Part shown: piece after piece, positions 16,491-24,943 of the stretch
How the letters are laid out: each line of letters begins with the position of its first letter
How positions within the stretch are numbered: position 1 is the first letter of the stretch
Assembly: GCA_026990035.1 (NCBI GenBank)
Contig: JALSIM010000010.1
Location: 1 to 64,000, forward strand
DNA from: Alphaproteobacteria bacterium
GTDB lineage: Bacteria; Pseudomonadota; Alphaproteobacteria; Geminicoccales; Geminicoccaceae
Reading direction: 5' to 3'
DNA length: 64,000 bases
Position numbers and translations under genes: made by a program
The notes under the pieces: model-generated
Database searches by the model: none
Told to the model about the DNA's origin: nothing
Seen by the model: only the letters and a program-made list of their open reading frames with translations

Positions 16491-17569
16491 ACCGGGCACC
16501 GATCGTCCGCATCGAGGGGGTGACCAAGCGCTTCGGCGATTTCGCCGCGGTCGACGGGGTGTCCCTCGAGATTCCCCGCAACGCCTTCTTCGCGCTTCTC
16601 GGGCCCTCCGGCTGCGGCAAGACCACGCTGCTGCGCATGCTGGCGGGCTTCGAGCAGCCCAGCGAGGGGCGGATCCTGATCGACGGCGAGGAGATGGCCG
16701 GGGTCCCGCCCAACCGGCGACCGGTGAACATGGTGTTCCAGTCCTATGCGGTGTTCCCGCACATGACGGTGGCGGAGAACATCGGCTACGGTCTCCGGGT
16801 CACCGGCGTGCCGCGGCGGGAAATCGAGACGCGCGTCGCCCGGGCGGTGGCGATGGTCCGTCTCCAGGGGTTCGAGCGGCGTCGTCCCGATCAGCTTTCG
16901 GGCGGACAGAAGCAGCGGGTGGCGCTGGCCCGGGCGCTGGTCAAGGAGCCCAAGCTGCTGCTCCTCGACGAGCCCCTATCGGCTCTCGACCGCAAGCTGC
17001 GGGAGGAGATGCAGCTCGAGCTCGTGCGCCTGCAGCACGAGGTCGGCATCACCTTCGTCATCGTCACCCACGATCAGGACGAGGCCCTTTCCATGGCCAC
17101 CCACATCGCGGTCATGAACCAGGGGCGGATCCTCCAGATCAGCGATCCGCGGACCCTCTACGAGCGGCCGCGAACCCGCTTCGTCGCCGATTTCATCGGC
17201 CAGGTGAACGTCTTCGACGCCCGTCCGACCGGCCGGCGGGACGGGATCGTGCGGCTGGCGGTGGAGGGGCTCGGAGAGATCGAGATTCCGGCGGAAGAGA
17301 CCGCCGGCGAAGTGGTCGCGCTGGCGGTCCGGCCGGAGAAGGTGCAGGTTCGGGAATCGCCGCCGCCTCCGGGCACCCTCGGGATCGAAGGCCGAATCGG
17401 GCAGATCGCCTATTTCGGCGACCACAGCCGCATTTTCGTCGAGGCCGGCGGGCGGCGCCTGGTCTGCATTCACCACAATCGCTCCCGGGCCGGAGAGGCG
17501 CCCCTCCGGGAGGGGGAGTCCTGCTATCTGTCCTTCCGGCCCGAAGACCTCGTCCCGCTCTCTTCCTGA
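16487..17569 (+). CDS. Spermidine/putrescine-type ABC transporter ATP-binding protein (PotA-like)
   Basis: The 360-residue ATPase has Walker A GPSGCGKTT, signature LSGGQKQRV and Walker B LLLDEPLSALD. Its C-terminal TOBE-type regulatory domain runs from about residue 240. The ATG at 16487 overlaps the upstream stop by 4 bases. No potD-like binding protein follows. Instead the 3' end overlaps a convergent gene by 46 bases, so the binding protein must be encoded elsewhere. Confidence 0.9.
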   Translation: MNRAPIVRIEGVTKRFGDFAAVDGVSLEIPRNAFFALLGPSGCGKTTLLRMLAGFEQPSEGRILIDGEEMAGVPPNRRPVNMVFQSYAVFPHMTVAENIGYGLRVTGVPRREIETRVARAVAMVRLQGFERRRPDQLSGGQKQRVALARALVKEPKLLLLDEPLSALDRKLREEMQLELVRLQHEVGITFVIVTHDQDEALSMATHIAVMNQGRILQISDPRTLYERPRTRFVADFIGQVNVFDARPTGRRDGIVRLAVEGLGEIEIPAEETAGEVVALAVRPEKVQVRESPPPPGTLGIEGRIGQIAYFGDHSRIFVEAGGRRLVCIHHNRSRAGEAPLREGESCYLSFRPEDLVPLSS

Positions 17570-18705
17570 AGCGCCCGCCGGTAGGGCAACAGGCTTTCGA
17601 GTTCGGCGAAGCGTCGCCGCAGCAGACGGTCCTCGCGCCGCAGGAAGCGGGCGACGGCGGCCTCGAGGCCGGGGTCGCGAAACCGATGCGCGCTGAAGGT
17701 CCAGACCGGCTCGTAGCCGCGCAGCAGCTTGTGCTCGCCCTGGGCGCCCGCCTCCACCCGGGCGAGTCCCCGAGCGATGGCGAACGTGATGGCGCGATAG
17801 TAGCAGAGCTCGAAATGGAGGAAGCGGTGGCTTTCGAGGCTGCCCCAGAGACGGCCGTAGAGCGCCTCGCGATCCCGGAGGTTGAGAGCGGCGGCGACCA
17901 GTCGCCCCCGCTCCCGGGCGGTGATCAGGACGAGACTCTCGGGCATCCTCCGGGCCAGCAGGCGGAAGAAAGCTTCGGTCAGATAGGCACCGCCCCAGCG
18001 GCGATCGACGGTGGCGAGATAGAGCGGATGGAAGGCCGCCATCTCCGCCTCCGTCACCTCCTCGGCGACGAGGGTGCGGATCTCGAGGCCGCTCGCCGTC
18101 GCTTCCCGCCGTTCCCGGCGGATGGTCTTGCGGCGGCCGCTCCTGAGGGTGGCCAGGAAATCCTCGAAGCTCCGGTAGCCCCGGTTCCGCCAGTGGTACT
18201 GGATCCCACGGCGGAGGAGCCAGCCGTCCCGCTCGAGGAGCCGGGCCTCTTCCCCGGTGCAGAAGTTGAGGTGCACGGAGGAGAGGGCGTACCTCCGGCA
18301 GATCTCGAGGAGGCCGTCCGCGAGCCGCTGGCGGAGTACCGGGTCCTCGTCCGCGGCGAGGAGGCGCGGGCCGGGGACCGGGGTGAAGGGGACAGCCGCC
18401 AGCAGCTTCGGGTAGTAGCGTCCGCCGGCCCGCTCCAGGGCATCGGCAAAAGCGTGGTCGAAGACATATTCGCCCCGGGAATGGCTCTTGGCGTAGAGGG
18501 GCACCGCCCCCTCCAGCCGATCGCCGGTCTCGGCCAGGAGATGGAGCGGCTGCCAGCCGGTCTCGGGGACCGCCGAGCCGCTTTCCTCGAGCGCCGAAAG
18601 AAAGGCGTGGCGAAGGAAGGGTTGCTCACCGGGCACCACCGCGTCCCAGCGCCCGGCGGCGATCCCGGCGATGTTCCCGGCGAGCCGGAGATCGGTCGCC
18701 GTCAC
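17524..18705 (-). CDS. FemAB-like/GNAT-fold protein of the DUF482 (COG3146) family
   Basis: A 393-residue protein with the family's hallmark segments: an N-terminal PFLRHAFLSALEESGS stretch, then YFPKLL-like YYPKLLAAVPFTPVPGPRLL. A central GIQYHWRNRGYRSFEDFLATLRSGRRKTIRRER and a GAQGEHKLLRGYEP motif near the C-terminus follow. The family is predicted to hold an acyltransferase fold, and its substrate is unknown to me. It is four bases downstream of the ridA-like gene on the minus strand, and its 3' end runs 46 bases into the PotA-like gene. Confidence 0.78.
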   Translation of the reverse strand: MTATDLRLAGNIAGIAAGRWDAVVPGEQPFLRHAFLSALEESGSAVPETGWQPLHLLAETGDRLEGAVPLYAKSHSRGEYVFDHAFADALERAGGRYYPKLLAAVPFTPVPGPRLLAADEDPVLRQRLADGLLEICRRYALSSVHLNFCTGEEARLLERDGWLLRRGIQYHWRNRGYRSFEDFLATLRSGRRKTIRRERREATASGLEIRTLVAEEVTEAEMAAFHPLYLATVDRRWGGAYLTEAFFRLLARRMPESLVLITARERGRLVAAALNLRDREALYGRLWGSLESHRFLHFELCYYRAITFAIARGLARVEAGAQGEHKLLRGYEPVWTFSAHRFRDPGLEAAVARFLRREDRLLRRRFAELESLLPYRRALQEESGTRSSGRKDR

Positions 18706-18708
18706 CCG

Positions 18709-19176
18709 TCAGGCGAGTTCGAAGATCGCCTCGACCTCGACCGCGGCCCCCAAGGGCAGGGCCGGCGCACCGACGGCGAACCGGGCGTGCCGGCCGGCGT
18801 CGCCCATCACCGCCACGATCAGATCGGAGGCCCCGTTGATCACCTTGGGCTGGTCGGAGAAGTCGGGTGTGCAGGCGACGAAACCGCCGAGCTTGAGGCA
18901 GCGGGCGAGACCGGCGAAATCACCGTCGAGGGCCGCCCTCGCCTGAGCGAGGATGTTGAGAGCACAGATCCTGGCCGCCCGCTGTCCCTCCTCGATGCCG
19001 ACATCCTCGCCGAGCCTGCCGGCGACGACGACCCGCCCCTCGACCATGGGTATCTGGCCCGAGACGAACAGGAGCTCGCCCGAGCGCACCCAGGGCAGGT
19101 AGTTCCCCGCCGGCGCCGGGATCTCCGGCAGGGTCAGGCCGAGCTCTTCGAGACGGCGTTCGATCGGGCTGGTCAT
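18709..19176 (-). CDS. RidA/YjgF-family protein (UK114-like, long subgroup)
   Basis: A 155-residue RidA-family protein. It has the subgroup pattern NYLPWVRSGELLFVSGQIPMVEG near the N-terminus and KVINGASDLIVAVMGDAGRHAR then VGAPALPLGAAVEVEAIFE at the end. Canonical RidA hydrolyses reactive enamine/imine intermediates. This subgroup often lacks the catalytic Arg arrangement, though an Arg (HARFAVG) is present here. GGGGAGGATC precedes the ATG. It is divergent from agmatine deiminase and in tandem with the DUF482 gene. Confidence 0.82.
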   Translation of the reverse strand: MTSPIERRLEELGLTLPEIPAPAGNYLPWVRSGELLFVSGQIPMVEGRVVVAGRLGEDVGIEEGQRAARICALNILAQARAALDGDFAGLARCLKLGGFVACTPDFSDQPKVINGASDLIVAVMGDAGRHARFAVGAPALPLGAAVEVEAIFELA

Positions 19177-19219
19177 GACGAGATCCTCCCCGCTGGAAAA
19201 CTGGTGCCCGCGACATTCC

Positions 19220-19244
19220 GGTTGCTATGCTGTGGTTGCCATGC
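19220..19244. repeat. Direct repeat in the ridA-aguA divergent region
   Basis: GGTTGCTATGC (19220-19230) is followed three bases later by GGTTGCCATGC (19234-19244), 10 of 11 identical with a 14-base period. TATGCT in the first copy could serve as a -10 for aguA. It is a possible regulator binding site; no known motif was recognised. Confidence 0.35.
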
Positions 19245-19296
19245 CCGCGGGGATGTCGCAACCTGAACATGAAGGGGCTGGAGATGGAGGTCTAGG

Positions 19297-20310
19297 GTGG
19301 AGCGACCAAGGGATCTCGGTTTCGCGATGCCCCCGGAGTGGCGGCCGCATGCGCGTTGCTGGATGGCTTGGCCGTGCCGCGAGGCGATCTGGGACGGCGA
19401 TCTGGAGGCGGCCCGTCACACGGTCGCCCAGGTGGCGAAAGCGATCGCCGAGTTCGAGCCGGTGACGATGATCGCCCGTCCCGAGCTCGCCGCCGACGCC
19501 TCCCTCTATCTCGGCAAGGGGGTGTCGGTGCTGCCGATGGCCCATGACGACAGTTGGGTGCGGGACACCGGCCCCACCTTCCTGCTCGACGGGGAGGGCA
19601 CCCTCGGCGGCGTCGCCTGGCGTTTCAACGGCTGGGGTGAACTCTACCAGGATTACGCCCAGGACGCCGAGCTCGCGCGCCGGATCCTCGAGCATGTCAA
19701 GGCCCGGAGCTTCGTCTCGCAGCTCGTTTTCGAGGGCGGCAACATCTCGGTGGATGGCGAGGGGACGGCGCTGGTGTGCGAGCCGGCGGCCCTCGATCCG
19801 GCCCGCAATCCGGGTTTCGGCCGCGAGGAGGTGGAGGCGGAACTCGGCGCCTGTCTCGGAATCGAGCGGGTGATCTGGCTGCCGCGGGGGCTGGTCGACG
19901 ACGAGACCCGTGGCCATGTCGACAATGTCGCCTGTTTCGTCCGCCCCGGTGTCGTGCTCGCCGCCCGTGACGAGGCCGGCGGTCCCCATCACGAGGCCCT
20001 CGAGGCCAACTACGAGGTCCTGCGAGGGGCGACGGACGCGCGCGGCCGCCGCTTCGAGATCCTCGAACTGCCGATGCCCAGGCCCCGGGAACGGAGGGAA
20101 GGGGTGCTGCTGACCACCTCCTACGTCAACTTCTACATCGCCAACGGGGCGGTGATCGTGCCGGCCTTCGAGGATGCCGCCGACAAGACCGCCTACCGGG
20201 TCCTGAGCGCGGCCTTCCCCGAGCGCGAAGTGGTACAGGTGGAGGTGCTCGATCTCGTCGCCGGGGGCGGCGGCATCCACTGCATCACCCAGCAGCAGCC
20301 CAAGACCTGA
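19297..20310 (+). CDS. aguA: Agmatine deiminase (agmatine iminohydrolase)
   Basis: The 337-residue guanidino-group-modifying enzyme converts agmatine to N-carbamoylputrescine and NH3. The start resembles the family (MPPEWRPHARCWMAWP), with HDDSWVRDTGPTF, FEGGNISVDG and GHVDNVACF in order. The catalytic cysteine is in the terminal GGGGIHCITQQQP. GTG start at 19297 with GGAGATGGAGG upstream. No N-carbamoylputrescine amidase is adjacent. The nearby PotBCA-like transporter suggests a polyamine/agmatine neighbourhood, which is inference. Confidence 0.92.
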   Translation: MERPRDLGFAMPPEWRPHARCWMAWPCREAIWDGDLEAARHTVAQVAKAIAEFEPVTMIARPELAADASLYLGKGVSVLPMAHDDSWVRDTGPTFLLDGEGTLGGVAWRFNGWGELYQDYAQDAELARRILEHVKARSFVSQLVFEGGNISVDGEGTALVCEPAALDPARNPGFGREEVEAELGACLGIERVIWLPRGLVDDETRGHVDNVACFVRPGVVLAARDEAGGPHHEALEANYEVLRGATDARGRRFEILELPMPRPRERREGVLLTTSYVNFYIANGAVIVPAFEDAADKTAYRVLSAAFPEREVVQVEVLDLVAGGGGIHCITQQQPKT

Positions 20311-20322
20311 GCCGGGCGGGGA

Positions 20323-21255
20323 TCAGAGCCGGGCGAGCCGTTCCACGACAAGGTCGAAGAAGCCCGCCGCGTCCGCCTCGTTCATGACCAGCGCGTTGGC
20401 CGGCCGGTTTCCCGTTTGCCACCAGTCCACGTAGCTGCGGCCGATGCCGAGCGGACTCGCCGTCTCGATCGCCACATGGCACTCGCGACCCGAGAACAGC
20501 TCCGGGGCCAGGAGCCAGGCGACGGTGCAGGGATCGTGCAGGGGGCCCTCTTCCGCCCCGCCGGTGCGGCCGTGGCGGCGGTAGAAATCGAGCATCCCCG
20601 TCACCGCCCGGGCCGCCGGCGTGCCAAGGGCGTCGATGCGCTGGAGGCGGGCGGGGGTGACCAGCACCTCGTGGGTCACGTCGAGCGGGAACATGGTGAT
20701 CCGGACCCCCGAGCGGAACACGATGTCCGCCGCATGGGGATCGACATAGAAGTTGAACTCGGCGGCGGGGGTGACATTGCCGAGGCCGATTGCCCCGCCC
20801 ATCAGCACGATCCCCTCCAGGCGTTCGGCCAGGGCCGGCTCCTTCACGAGGGCCATGGCGATGTTGGTGAGGGGGCCCGTGGCCACCAGGGTCACGCTGC
20901 CGGTCGGCCGCGCCGTCACCAGATCGACGATGGCATCCACGGCATGGCCGGGGGCGAGGGGACGCTGCGGCGGCGGCAGGCCCGAACCGTCGAGCCCGGT
21001 CGCGCCATGGACGTGTTCCGCGGTCGCCAGCTCCCGCAGCAGCGGCCGCCCGCAGCCGCGATGGACGGGTACCGTCGAGCCCACCGCCTCCACCAGCCGG
21101 CGGGCGTTGGCTTCGGTCAGCGCCAGAGGCACGTTGCCGGCCACGGTGGTCACCGCCAGCACCTCGAGCTCGGTGGGCGAGGCGAGGGCCAAGAAGATCG
21201 CCACCGCATCGTCCTGGCCCGGATCGCAGTCGAGGATGATCGCGCGCGCCGGCAT
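20323..21255 (-). CDS. Inosine-uridine preferring nucleoside hydrolase family protein
   Basis: A 310-residue protein with the signature DCDPGQDDAVAIF at residues 9-21 that binds Ca2+ in this family. VATGPLTNIAMAL lies mid-protein and PLHDPC carries the active-site His-Asp pair. It cleaves ribonucleosides to base and ribose in the cytoplasm. It starts at ATG 21255, eight bases after the OmpA-type gene stop. It could supply free pyrimidine bases to the operon at 522-12938, but its base preference cannot be read. Confidence 0.9.
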   Translation of the reverse strand: MPARAIILDCDPGQDDAVAIFLALASPTELEVLAVTTVAGNVPLALTEANARRLVEAVGSTVPVHRGCGRPLLRELATAEHVHGATGLDGSGLPPPQRPLAPGHAVDAIVDLVTARPTGSVTLVATGPLTNIAMALVKEPALAERLEGIVLMGGAIGLGNVTPAAEFNFYVDPHAADIVFRSGVRITMFPLDVTHEVLVTPARLQRIDALGTPAARAVTGMLDFYRRHGRTGGAEEGPLHDPCTVAWLLAPELFSGRECHVAIETASPLGIGRSYVDWWQTGNRPANALVMNEADAAGFFDLVVERLARL

Positions 21256-21263
21256 GGCCCCTC

Positions 21264-22637
21264 CTAGCGCTCGGTGAGCTTGAACTCGATCCGCCGGTTG
21301 CGGCGATAGGCTTCCTCGCTGTCGCCCGGATCGATCGGCTGATATTCGCCGAAGCCGGCGGCGGCCAGACGTTCGGGCGGGATCCCGTGATCGATCAGGA
21401 ACTCGACGACGGTCAGGGCCCGGGCGGTGGAGAGCTCCCAGTTGGACCGGTAGATGGATTCGGGCCGCAGCGGCACCTTGTCGGTGTGGCCGTCCACGCG
21501 CAGCACCCAGTCGATGTCGGGGGGAATGCTGGCCATGACTTCCCGGAGGCTCAGCGCCACCTTCTCGAGCTCCGCCTCGCCCGTCGGATCGAGCTTGGCC
21601 GAGCCCGAGGGGAACAGGAGCTCCGCCTGGAAGACGAAGCGGTCGCCGACGATCTTGATGTCCGGGCGATCGCCGAGCGCCTTCTTGAGACGGCCGAAGA
21701 ATTCCGAGCGGTATTCCCGGAGCTCCTCCACCTGCTCGGCGAGGGCGGCGTTGAGGCGCAGGGTGAGATCGGCGATCCGGGCCTGCTGGCGCCGGTTGCG
21801 AAGGTCCGCTTCCTCGAGCTTCCGATCGAGGCTGCCGAGCAGATCCTTGAGGGTCGCGAGCTGCCGGTTCAGGCGTGCGATCTCCTCGTTCATCGCCCGG
21901 ATGCGTTCCTGGCCCACCCCGAGCCGCTGCTCGAGTTCGCGCAGCCGGGCCTCGCGGGCGCGGATCTCCTGGCCGAGATCGGCGATCCGCCTTTCCGCCT
22001 CCGCCTCGCGCCGCCGTCCTTCCTCTTCGAGACCGGCGAGGCGTTGTTCGAGTGCCGCCCGCTGCTGCTCGAGTGCCGCCCGTTCCTGTTCGGCCCGCGC
22101 GAGCCGGGCGGCCAGCTCCTCGCGTTCCTGGAGGGTGGAATCGAGCCGTGTCCGGAGGGCTTCGAGACTGTCGCCGAGCCGGTAGCGATCGGGACGATCG
22201 AGGCCGAGCATGTCGGTGAGCGCGGCGACCCGCTGTTCGAGGGCCATCAGCAGCTTCTCGCGCGCGCTGACTTCCGTGGAAAGCTTGTCGCGGGCCTCGG
22301 CGATGTCTTCGAGCTCGGTGCTGAGCGCCGTCGTCTTTTCCCGCAGGGCCTCGGTGGTCTGGGTGGTGGTGCCGATGACCTTGGCCGCTTCCTCCACCTG
22401 CTTTTCGAGGAACTCCAGAGCCTGGTCCCGTTCGGCCGCGGCCCGGCTCATGTCCTCGACCTTCCTGCGCATGCGTTCGATCAGGGCCTGGATCTCGTCC
22501 ACCTCGCCGGTCTCGGCACCGCCGGGAGCGGCCGCCGCCGGCGGCTCCGCCGCTTCCTCCTGGGCGACGGCCCGGTGTGCGCCGGGCGGCCAGAACGGCA
22601 GAGAGAGAAGGACGACCAGCCCGATCCAGCGCTGCAT
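21264..22637 (-). CDS. OmpA/MotB-domain envelope protein with long coiled coil
   Basis: The 457-residue protein starts at ATG 22637 (GGGAGGAAA upstream). Its signal peptide MQRWIGLVVLLSLPFWPPG... is cut near AVAQ-E. A charged Glu/Arg/Leu/Ala-rich coiled coil covers about residues 50-310. The C-terminal OmpA-like peptidoglycan-binding domain (about 330-457) contains FPSGSAKLDPTGE, RVDGHTDKVPL and NWELSTARALTVVEFL...GFGEYQP. It probably tethers an envelope structure to peptidoglycan. It lacks a MotB-type plug region, and no motor genes are nearby, so a stator role is not supported. Confidence 0.8.
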   Translation of the reverse strand: MQRWIGLVVLLSLPFWPPGAHRAVAQEEAAEPPAAAAPGGAETGEVDEIQALIERMRRKVEDMSRAAAERDQALEFLEKQVEEAAKVIGTTTQTTEALREKTTALSTELEDIAEARDKLSTEVSAREKLLMALEQRVAALTDMLGLDRPDRYRLGDSLEALRTRLDSTLQEREELAARLARAEQERAALEQQRAALEQRLAGLEEEGRRREAEAERRIADLGQEIRAREARLRELEQRLGVGQERIRAMNEEIARLNRQLATLKDLLGSLDRKLEEADLRNRRQQARIADLTLRLNAALAEQVEELREYRSEFFGRLKKALGDRPDIKIVGDRFVFQAELLFPSGSAKLDPTGEAELEKVALSLREVMASIPPDIDWVLRVDGHTDKVPLRPESIYRSNWELSTARALTVVEFLIDHGIPPERLAAAGFGEYQPIDPGDSEEAYRRNRRIEFKLTER

Positions 22638-22739
22638 GCGGTTTCCTCCCGAAAGCTCCGTGCCGTGGCCCGCAGCCGGTGCCACGTTCGGGTCGTGCGC
22701 TTCCGTCATACGCCAAACCGGCGGCCCGCGGAAAGCCGC

Positions 22740-23984
22740 TCAATCGCGGCCGCGATCGGGCCGGAGACGCGTCGTCAACAGCGCCGGATAACGCAGCAGG
22801 ACCGCCAGGGTGGCGAGGCTGCCCTCGGCCGCGAGGAGGAGCAGGGCGTTCTGGGCTCCCAGCCACTCCGCCAGCAGACCGGCATGGGCCAGGCCCAACG
22901 GTGCGACGCCGATGGTCATCGCCATCAGCCCCACCATCCGGATCCGCATTTCGGGCGGCGCCGCGTAGATCGGCAGGACCATCTGCATCACCGCGAAGGC
23001 GGCCATGCCGAAGCCCGCCCCGAACAGCGCGAGGTGGGCGAGGAGAATGGATCCGGTGATGCCGAACAGGGTGGTGCCGAGGACGAAGATGATCGGGCTC
23101 AGCCCGTAGAGCGGCGCGAACAGACGGGGTTGGACCCGTACGGCGACGAGGATCGAACCCAGCAGCGCCCCTAGGGGTTCCATGCCCATCAGCAGGCCGA
23201 TGCCGCTCGGTCCCAGCCCCAGCACTTCCCGGCCGACCACCGGTCCGAGGGCGAAATAGGGAAACGCCCAGAGATTGAAGACCGCCGAAATCAGCAGGCT
23301 GCCCATCAGGAGCGGCGAACGGCGGGCCTCGCGGACGCTCTCCATCAGGCCGCGCAGGATGGCACCCACGCCCCGCACCGCGCCCGACCCGCGCGGGCTG
23401 CGGTCGAGGCCGGAGATCAGGAGGATGGCCCCCGCATAGAGCAGGATGCCGCAGAAGAACACGCCGCCGAGGCCGAGCAGGGCGACGATGGTTCCCCCCA
23501 GTACCGCGCCGGTGAGGCGGGTGAGCTGGTTGGTGGCGATCTCCAGCCCCATGCTCTGGCCGATCCGCTCGATGCCTCCCGCTTCCGCGAGCATGGTCCG
23601 GCGCAGGGGTGTCTCGACGGCCCAGAAGACGCCGCCCAGGACCGCCGCCAGCATGATCAGCGGCACGCTCAGGACCTCGGCCAGCGCGGCCCCGAACAGT
23701 GCCAGGGCGGCGGCGAGCATGGTGGCGAGGGCGATCAGGAGAGTCGTGCGCCGGTCGCCGCGCTCCGCCAGCGACGAGGCGATCCCACCGAGGAACAGGA
23801 GGGGTAGCATGCGGGCGAAGACGGTGAGGGAGACCACCAGCGCGGAACCCGTCTCGGCGAGTGCGAACAGGCTGAAGGCCAGCATTTCCAGCCAGCGCAT
23901 GACGCTGACGGCGATTCCGGCGGCCCACAGCCTCGCGGCACCCGGTCGGCGCATCACCGCAAGAATGGGAGAACGGGCTTCCAC
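22740..23984 (-). CDS. Major facilitator superfamily transporter (MFS_3/EntS-like)
   Basis: A 414-residue hydrophobic protein with about 12 predicted transmembrane helices. The inter-helix motif GGIASSLAERGDRRTTLL at the second cytoplasmic loop is typical of the enterobactin-exporter group. Substrate unknown. GTG at 23984 was chosen over a GTG at 24029 because the upstream stretch is very charged and lacks a ribosome binding site; an ATG at 23954 is also possible. It lies downstream of a candidate terminator and is probably transcribed alone. Confidence 0.78.
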   Translation of the reverse strand: MEARSPILAVMRRPGAARLWAAGIAVSVMRWLEMLAFSLFALAETGSALVVSLTVFARMLPLLFLGGIASSLAERGDRRTTLLIALATMLAAALALFGAALAEVLSVPLIMLAAVLGGVFWAVETPLRRTMLAEAGGIERIGQSMGLEIATNQLTRLTGAVLGGTIVALLGLGGVFFCGILLYAGAILLISGLDRSPRGSGAVRGVGAILRGLMESVREARRSPLLMGSLLISAVFNLWAFPYFALGPVVGREVLGLGPSGIGLLMGMEPLGALLGSILVAVRVQPRLFAPLYGLSPIIFVLGTTLFGITGSILLAHLALFGAGFGMAAFAVMQMVLPIYAAPPEMRIRMVGLMAMTIGVAPLGLAHAGLLAEWLGAQNALLLLAAEGSLATLAVLLRYPALLTTRLRPDRGRD

Positions 23985-24040
23985 AAGGTCTATCCGTCGT
24001 GGGCGGGGGTTCGGCCGCCGCTGTAGCACCCCGGCATTAA

Positions 24041-24083
24041 GAAAAAAGAAAAATCGCGGTCACGAATTCGTTCTCGCGGCGAT
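24041..24083 (-). terminator. Candidate intrinsic terminator after the glutamine amidotransferase gene
   Basis: On the minus strand ATCGC (24083-24079) and GCGAT (24057-24053) flank the palindrome ACGAATTCGT (24071-24062). These are followed by the T-rich run TTTTCTTTTTTC (24052-24041). It sits about 58 bases past the stop at 24141. Confidence 0.45.
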
Positions 24084-24140
24084 GTTAGAACAGCCGGGAA
24101 GACCTGCCAACCTCGGCGGGAAGTCTTTATTCGCCTGTAT

Positions 24141-24848
24141 TCACGAGGGACGGCCGGCGAGGAGCCGCAGCCAACGGCGGCCGATGCGGCGTCCGAACGC
24201 CCGGGCACGGGGCAGCGACCGGGACCGCTCGCGCCGCAGCTTCGCGAGCCCCTCCGGGTCGCGGCCGCTTTTCTCGTAGAGGGCGAGCCAGGCGTCCAGG
24301 ATCCCGGCGGTGACCTCGAAATGGCCTTGCAGCCCGTAGACCGTCCGGCCGATCCGGAACGCCTGGTTCGGACAGCCCGGGCTCTCGAGCAGATGCGTGG
24401 CGCCGGGCGGCAGATCGAAGGTGTCGTCGTGCCACTGCATGACCGGCACCGGAAAGGCGAGATCGCCGAGGAGCGGATCCTCGGCCGCCGCCGGCCGGGC
24501 CCGCAGCGGAACGAAGCCGAATTCCGGCGCCCCGCCGATCCGGATCGTGCCGCCGAAGGCGCGGGCGAGGAGCTGGGCGCCGAGGCAGATGCCGAGTACC
24601 GGCTTGTCGCGGGCGGCGAAATCGCGGATCAGCTCCAGCAGGGCCGGAAAATGCGGGCAGCGCTCGTCGTCGAGGGCGTTCATCACCCCGCCGAGGACGA
24701 CCAGCCCGTCGTGCCGGCTCGCATCCGGCGGCAGGGTGATTCCGCTTCCGCCACGCAGGTCCATCCGAGCGCCGACCGCCGCGATTTCCTCGGCGAGGAG
24801 ACCCGGCGGGGAATCGTCGCTGTGCTGGAGCACGAGCAGATGCGGCAC
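24141..24848 (-). CDS. Class I glutamine amidotransferase (GMP-synthase-type GATase) protein
   Basis: A 235-residue stand-alone GATase-1 domain. The nucleophile elbow GICLGAQLLARAFGG places Cys88, and LQGHFEVT holds the His-Glu partners. An oxyanion-loop-like VVLGGVMNALDD precedes them. Members with this architecture include gamma-glutamyl-gamma-aminobutyrate hydrolases and uncharacterised amidotransferases. GTG at 24848 follows GGGAG by 5 bases; a GTG at 24854 is an alternative. It is divergent from sufE. Substrate unknown. Confidence 0.78.
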   Translation of the reverse strand: MPHLLVLQHSDDSPPGLLAEEIAAVGARMDLRGGSGITLPPDASRHDGLVVLGGVMNALDDERCPHFPALLELIRDFAARDKPVLGICLGAQLLARAFGGTIRIGGAPEFGFVPLRARPAAAEDPLLGDLAFPVPVMQWHDDTFDLPPGATHLLESPGCPNQAFRIGRTVYGLQGHFEVTAGILDAWLALYEKSGRDPEGLAKLRRERSRSLPRARAFGRRIGRRWLRLLAGRPS

Positions 24849-24943
24849 ATCCACTCCCGGCTGAGATGGTCGACCGGCGGGTGGTTGACCCGTGGAACGG
24901 GGCCAGCATATGGAGCCCCGGGAGCCTGACAAGGGACGCATGG

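Noticed and set aside
20323-23928. 1201-codon minus-strand open frame
   Set aside because: Only its last 310 codons (nucleoside hydrolase) are coding. The rest is an off-frame reading of the OmpA-type and MFS genes.
24060-24095. GTTC...GAAC pair near the MFS-amidotransferase gap as an SOS box
   Set aside because: The half-sites are inverted and 14 bases apart; the alphaproteobacterial box needs direct repeats with seven bases between.
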